From: Jackrogersella multiformis
Lineage: Eukaryota > Ascomycota > Sordariomycetes > Xylariales > Hypoxylaceae
Assembly: GCA_902806575.1 (NCBI GenBank)
Contig: CADCXD010000008.1
Span: 2,170,001-2,234,000, forward strand
Direction: 5' to 3'
DNA: 64,000 bases
Numbering within the stretch: position 1 is the first letter of the stretch; every line of letters starts with the position of its first letter. Positions 58,767 through 64,000 of the stretch are shown here, one piece after another. The notes under the pieces are model-generated. The model did no database searches, was not told where the DNA came from, and saw nothing but the letters and a program-made list of their open reading frames with translations. The position numbers were made by a program, and so were the translations under genes.

Positions 58767-61700
58767 ATGTCGGTGCTTCCGGCAGAGACTCACGCAGAGC
58801 TGACACAGCTCCTGCAAGCTCTGCAATCTTCAGACAATTCCGTACGGTCTCAGGCTGAAGGTCATCTGCAGAACAACTGGACAAATACTAGACCTGATGT
58901 CCTCTTGATGGGCCTGGCTGAGCAGATAGCTTCTCCAAATGAATCTTCAGTATGTATACATACCTACATATCCTTCTGGTTCTTTTTGGGCTTCTTGTTC
59001 TTCTTTGTCTCCCTGGGTTGAAAATATACAGGACTAACATGTTCACCTACTCTTCGTATAGCTTCGCTCATTCGCGGCCGTTATATTCCGTCGAATAGCC
59101 TCTAAGTCGCGCAAGTCTGATAAGGGCGACGGCAGTACCGATTTATTTGTTTCCTTGCCCTACGCTCAGGCTTCAGTCATCCGCCAGAAACTCCTTGAGG
59201 CCTTAGCCAACGAGAGAGATCGCCTAGTGAGGAACAAGATTAGCGATGCCGTTGCCGATCTTGCAAGGCAGTATTCAGAGACCAGTTAGTTCATCGCCAC
59301 GCCATCATTCTTTTTCTCCCGCTCGTGTTTGCGACCGCTTCTTGCTACATCCGCTGTACCATGTGCCGTATACCATATACCAAATACCATGCACCCGGGA
59401 GGAGTAGATGAAAAGAGCTGTCGCAACAAGACTGAGCGATCTATGGGGCTAGCCGCTGACAGTGTTTTAGATGAGCAATGGCCCGAGATCCTAGCTGTTC
59501 TGTTCAACCTTAGTGTGGCGGCAGACGCTGGTCAGCGAGAGACGGCCTACCGTGTATTTGCGACGACACCTGGGATCATCGAGAAGCAGCATGAGTCTGC
59601 GGTGCTCGAAGCCTTCAACAGAGGCTTCAAGGACGATTCTGTAGGCGTTCGATTGGCTGCCATGGAAGCTTTCGCTTCCTTCTTCCATAGTCTCCCCAAG
59701 AAAGCCCAGCCAAAGTATTTTTCGTTGCTACCCGATGTTCTTAATATTCTACCGCCTATCAAGGACTCTCATGATTCCGAAGATCTCAGCAAGGCCCTCG
59801 TGGCGCTGATAGAGCTAGCCGAGACCTCGCCCAAGATGTTCCGGCCCTTGTTTCATAACCTCGTCATGTTCAGCATCGGCGTCATCCAGGACAAGGAGTT
59901 GAATGATCTTTGCCGGCAGAACGCACTCGAGCTGATGGCTACCTTCGCCGACTACGCTCCATCCATGTGTCGCAAGGACCCTTCGTACACGAACGACATG
60001 ATCACACAGTGCCTCAGCTTGATGACCGACCTGGGCGAAGACGACGATGACGCTGCCGAATGGCTAGCGTCCGACGACTTCGATCAGGAGGAGAGTGACT
60101 TGAATCACGTCGCCGGAGAACAGTGTATGGACAGGTTGGCCAACAAGCTGGGTGGCGAGACTATTCTAGCACCGACATTCCACTGGCTCCCCAGAATGAT
60201 GACATCCATGGCGTGGAAAGACCGTCACGCGGCACTTATGGCCATTTCAGCCATTTCAGAGGGCTGCCGTGACCTTATGGTTAAGGAACTCAGTCAGGTT
60301 CTTGAGCTTGTCGTTCCCGCGTTAAAGGATCCTCATCCGCGGGTGCGCTGGGCGGGATGTCAAGCTCTCGGCCAAATGAGCACAGATTTCGCACCCACGA
60401 TGCAGAAGGAGTACTTCGATACCATTTTGAAGACTATAATTCCTGTGCTCGACTCTCCGGAAGGTCGTGTTAAGGCACATGCCGCTGCCGCATTAGTTAA
60501 TTTCTGCGAGGAGGCGGAGAAAAGCATACTCGAGCCCTACCTTGACGACCTCTTATCCCACCTCTTCCAGCTTCTCCAAAATGAGAAGCGTTATGTCCAG
60601 GAACAAGCGCTGTCCACGATCGCCACTATTGCTGACGCCGCTGAGGCTGCTTTTTCCAAGTACTACGATACGCTCATGCCTTTACTTGTCAATGTCCTGC
60701 AACAGGAAACCGAGAAGGAGTACCGATTACTTCGCGCCAAGGCAATGGAATGTGCTACCCTGATCGCACTGGCCGTTGGCAAGGAACGTCTTGGGAATGA
60801 TGCGATGACCTTGGTCAAGCTCCTTGCTAACATCCAAGACAATATTACCGATGCCGACGACCCGCAGTCGCAGTATCTCATGCACTGTTGGGGACGCATG
60901 TGTAGGGTTATGGGTGCCGATTTCCTGCAATTCCTGCCCAATGTCATGCCTCCGCTGGTGGAATTAGCCAGCGCCAAGGCTGACATACAACTACTCGACA
61001 CGGACGACGAGATTGAACAGTTCCAGCAGGAGGATGGATGGGAGCTAGTGCCGTTAAAGGGCAAGATGATTGGGATCAGGACCAGCACTATGGATGACAA
61101 GCACATGGCGATCGAGCTGCTTGTCGTCTACGCGCAAACCCTGGAAGCCCATTTCGCCCCCTATGTTGCCGATACGATGGAGAAGATCGCACTTCCAGGC
61201 TTAGCATTCTTCTTCCATGACCCGGTTAGGTTTATTTCAGCGAAACTTGTTCCCCAGCTCCTCAGCTCGTATAAGAAGGCTTACGGTCCCGAATCCAACG
61301 AGCTCCGGGGGTTGTGGGCTGGAACTGTAGACAAGTTACTGGAAGTTCTGACTGCCGAGCCGGCCATTGACGCTCTGGCCGAGATGTATCAATGCTTCTA
61401 CGAGTCGGTCGAGGTTGTTGGCAAGAACTGCCTTAGTCAACAGCACATGGGAAAGTTCATCGATGGAGTCTACTCGGCTATCGAAGACTACAAGGACCGT
61501 GTTGCCCGGCGTGAAGAGGACAAAGAAGGAGCTGCCGCTGAAGATGCTGAGGACGAGGCCGAGGAGCTCATACTTGCCATCGAGGATGATCAAACCCTTC
61601 TTTCCGACATGAACAAAGCATTCCATTCCATATTTAAGAACCACGGCGCCATTTTCCTCCAGCCGTGGGAGCGTCTCATGGGAACATACGAAAGCTTCCT

Positions 61701-62653
61701 CACGTCGACGGACCCCACACAACGCCAGTGGGGTTTGTGTATTATGGACGACGTCCTTGAATATTGCGGATCCGAGAGCGTCCGCTATGCCCAGGCTATT
61801 AGCACTTCTCTTCTTGAAGGCTGTAAAGATCCTTCGGCTGCTATTCGACAAGCTGCCGCGTGAGTACATTTCATTCGAGTTAGGTAGATCTAATTTCTGA
61901 CATCCCCAATAGGTATGGCATTGGTGTTGCAGCTCATCGTGGCGGAGCCCCTTGGTCTCAATTCTTGGCAACCTCAATACCTTACCTGTTCCAAGCAACG
62001 CAGATACCGGACGCCCGTGGCGAAGAGGCTATTTATGCTACCGGTAAGTCACATTATCGAACTGGAGATGTATTCTAATAGCCGCTAATGGTTGTACAGA
62101 GAATGCTTGCGCAGCGATCGCAAAGATTCTTCACTTTAATAAACAAAGCCTACAAGATCCACAGGCCATCGCGACTCAATGGTATGTACTCCGAAGTAGT
62201 CACATACCGACCATCACCACTAATAAGTTCGCCATATAGGATCAACACCTTACCAGTCACTAATGACGAAGAGGCAGCCCCGTATGCCTATGGTTATCTT
62301 GTGGAGTTAATTGAGCAGTAAGCCTAAGTCCCTCGGAACAGACAGTTCCCATTTCCTTCTTATACGAAACAGGATAGATACCCCGGTTTTTCTTGGTGCA
62401 TGGGACGTGTAGTAAGAATGAAGTCACTAACCATCCGTACAGACAAAATCCCGCAATAACTAGCCAGGTAGACAAGGTATTCATCTACGTAGGCCAAGCC
62501 CTCGAGGCTGAGATGCTCCATGGTCAACTTGGCGCCCGTGTTGCCCGAGCGATTCAGATGCTTCTTCAGTCGGCGAACGTTGACCCGACTCCATTGCTGC
62601 AGCAACACTTCTCGCCACAGGGACAGGCAATTATCAGACGTCAATTCTCCTAA
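58767..62653 (+). CDS. PSE1: Karyopherin beta Kap121/Pse1 (importin-5 family)
   Basis: Kap121 is a nuclear import receptor that carries ribosomal proteins, histones and transcription factors through the nuclear pore. Seven exons are read: 58767-58949, 59062-59284, 59471-61859, 61913-62043, 62100-62181, 62240-62317 and 62443-62653, giving 1098 residues, the normal length. It is built of HEAT repeats. Landmarks are MSVLPAETHAELTQLLQAL, NSVRSQAEGHLQNNW, FAAVIFRRIASKSRK, NEQWPEILAVLFNLS, the acidic loop DLGEDDDDAAEWLASDDFD, DPHPRVRWAGCQALGQMSTD, GRVKAHAAAALVNFCEEAEK and, at the end, EQQNPAITSQVDKVF and QQHFSPQGQAII. An ATG-containing open frame upstream of exon 3 is intronic (acceptor ttttag at 59470). 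Confidence 0.95.
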
Positions 62654-63584
62654 GCACTTCGAAGCACAACGCTTGTGTTGCTAACATGTCCTTTTCCGAG
62701 GCCAAAAGCACGTTTGATTTGTGCAGAGCCCTTTACGAGGATCAGCTGCCAGAGATGGGCAGCATAAAGAAGAATGAGCGAAAAAATGTAAACCTCGATC
62801 ACGATACCACTTTCTATTCCGAAATCTCTACACCGACATGAATATCGTTTGACCATTTTGTCCTTGATCGAGGCGAATGGGTTGGGAGAGTGAATAATTC
62901 AAGGGTTGGGCCATATGGAGCAGAAATCCATCTCGCAATTGCGACTAGCCGAGACCAAGGTTGATTCTTATGTGCGATGTAGCACAAATGGGCCAGAACT
63001 TGTATCTCGATTTGGTATCTAGCAATATAGACCTAGCTAAAGACCACCACCTACTGAAGAGAGAATAGCGTTGCCTGGTGAATGAGTTGCCGCTTGAATA
63101 CTAAAGCCCTAGTCCCCTATATCTCCCATCGTGTAAACGCTGTATATCAATAGGCGGTTTACTTAGCATCGGGGAGTGAATATCTAACAGTACCTCTGAT
63201 CTCCATGCCTAGAGGGAATGACAGCTTTTGCCCCCTACTTCGTAAGGCACAAGCATTTTAATTCGCTACGTAGCCCGAGAAGATACACACGAGTTTCTTA
63301 CTCTACGGATGAGTCATTCTCTACGTAACACCAAGAATATAGTCCAGCGCAATTATATTTACAGCATCAAGTCGATGCTGTGCATTGCGATGCTACAGTA
63401 AGAATACATGAAACTGTTGTTGTACAATCATCGGGATTTCCCCGTCCAGTAAGAAGAAAAAGACCATCATGATCTGATCTGCTAGCGAAGTGGTATCGTG
63501 ACTCCTGAGGAGCTAGCCGCCGGCTGATCCCTCCACAAACGCCGTGAAATGTATCCGGATTAAGAACCTAAGGTAGTACAAGAC
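62654..63584. other. Convergent intergenic region after KAP121
   Basis: This gap of about 930 bp holds the KAP121 3' UTR and the 3' end of the minus-strand gene at the right edge. No supported gene or distinctive repeat is seen. Confidence 0.5.
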
Positions 63585-63695
63585 TCACTTCTCGGCGCCC
63601 TCGTGGCTCTGCTTCTCAGCATTTTCGTCATTATTATTCTCGACACCCTCGACGTTCTTCTTCTCATCGCTCTCGCGCTTCTTCTTGTCGGCTTC

Positions 63696-64000
63696 CTAAG
63701 CCGCCAATGACTCGGCAACAGCGTCAATGTCCTTATCACGACAACTCCAACCGTCATACATCGACTTGAGTACCTGGTTCCCTCTGTGCATAGAGTCGAG
63801 CCACTCGACAAACTTATCGCCGGCGAGGTCGGCCAGTTGCTTTCTCTCCTCATCGGTACCTAGCTTTTCCGTCTCCTGACGCTTCTTCTCTTCCGCCTTT
63901 CGCAGCTCGTCCCTCGCCTTGCGCTTCGCCCGACGATCCTCGATCTCTCGCGCTCGGTCGGCGAGGTAGCGGACGCTGTGGCCAAGACTAGCACTCTCGT
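63696..64000 (-). CDS. C-terminal part of a charged coiled-coil protein (partial)
   Basis: I do not recognise this protein, which enters from beyond the right edge, so its start is missing. The minus-strand frame gives about 100 residues: LGHSVRYLADRAREIEDRR, a long Arg/Lys/Glu helix (RAKRKARDELRKAEEKKRQE), then DKFVEWLDSMHRGNQVLKSM and DGWSCRDKDIDAVAESLAA before TAG at 63696-63698. After the TAG the same frame stays open for 36 more codons of Lys/Glu/Asn-rich coding-like sequence to TGA at 63585-63587. Either TAG is the true end, a premature stop, or part of a 78-nt in-frame intron (from gtactc, ending ggcttag). Confidence 0.6.
   Translation of the reverse strand, partial: ESASLGHSVRYLADRAREIEDRRAKRKARDELRKAEEKKRQETEKLGTDEERKQLADLAGDKFVEWLDSMHRGNQVLKSMYDGWSCRDKDIDAVAESLAA

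Noticed and set aside
59329..59470. Upstream extension of the large KAP121 exon
   Set aside because: It lies in intron 2. The acceptor at 59470 restores the family sequence NEQWPEILAVLF.

Overview
The window is nuclear DNA of a filamentous ascomycete (Pezizomycotina, probably a Sordariomycete; the class is an inference). The signs are dense housekeeping genes broken by introns of about 50-120 nt with GT-AG ends and CTAAC/CTAAT-type branch sites, GC-rich exons, AT-rich intergenic DNA full of short palindromic TACCTAGGTA-type repeats, and fungal families such as FKS1, UBP8, SDS23, YTP1, a GH17 glucanase and a fungal SprT/HMG protein. Exon borders were read by eye from splice signals, reading phase and family knowledge; nothing was aligned or searched.

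1-14 kb: GPI transamidase subunit GAA1 (+), proteasome lid subunit RPN9 (-), complex I 40-kDa subunit NDUFA9 (+, with a 14-nt exon), eEF1A lysine methyltransferase EFM5 (+), a possible small histidine-rich gene (-), SAGA deubiquitinase UBP8 (-) and a LACTB2-like metallo-hydrolase (+). 14-28 kb is gene-poor: a YTP1-like membrane protein (+), an unrecognised three-exon gene (-), a Ser/Thr-rich probable GPI protein (-) and an MFS sugar transporter (-).

28-50 kb: 1,3-beta-glucan synthase FKS1 (-) with a 5'-UTR intron and 5.3 kb of gene-free upstream DNA, a GCNA/ACRC-like SprT protease with HMG-like tail (+), MOG1 (-), a secreted GH17 glucanase (-) and serine palmitoyltransferase LCB1 (-). 50-64 kb: gelsolin-repeat protein (-), SRR1-like protein (+), RSA3 core domain (+), an intron-containing tRNA-Ser(UGA) (-), SDS23 (-), karyopherin KAP121/PSE1 (+) and the 3' part of a coiled-coil protein (-) running off the right end.

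Several genes concern the cell surface (GAA1, GPI protein, FKS1, GH17, LCB1), but strands alternate and spacing is large, so this is not an operon or an obvious biosynthetic cluster. I saw no CRISPR array, transposase, polyketide synthase or peptide synthetase gene. The best leads are the two small unrecognised spliced genes, the tyrosine at the first position of FKS1 hot spot 1, the fungal GCNA-like architecture, the frame break at the GAA1 3' end and the in-frame TAG in the terminal gene.
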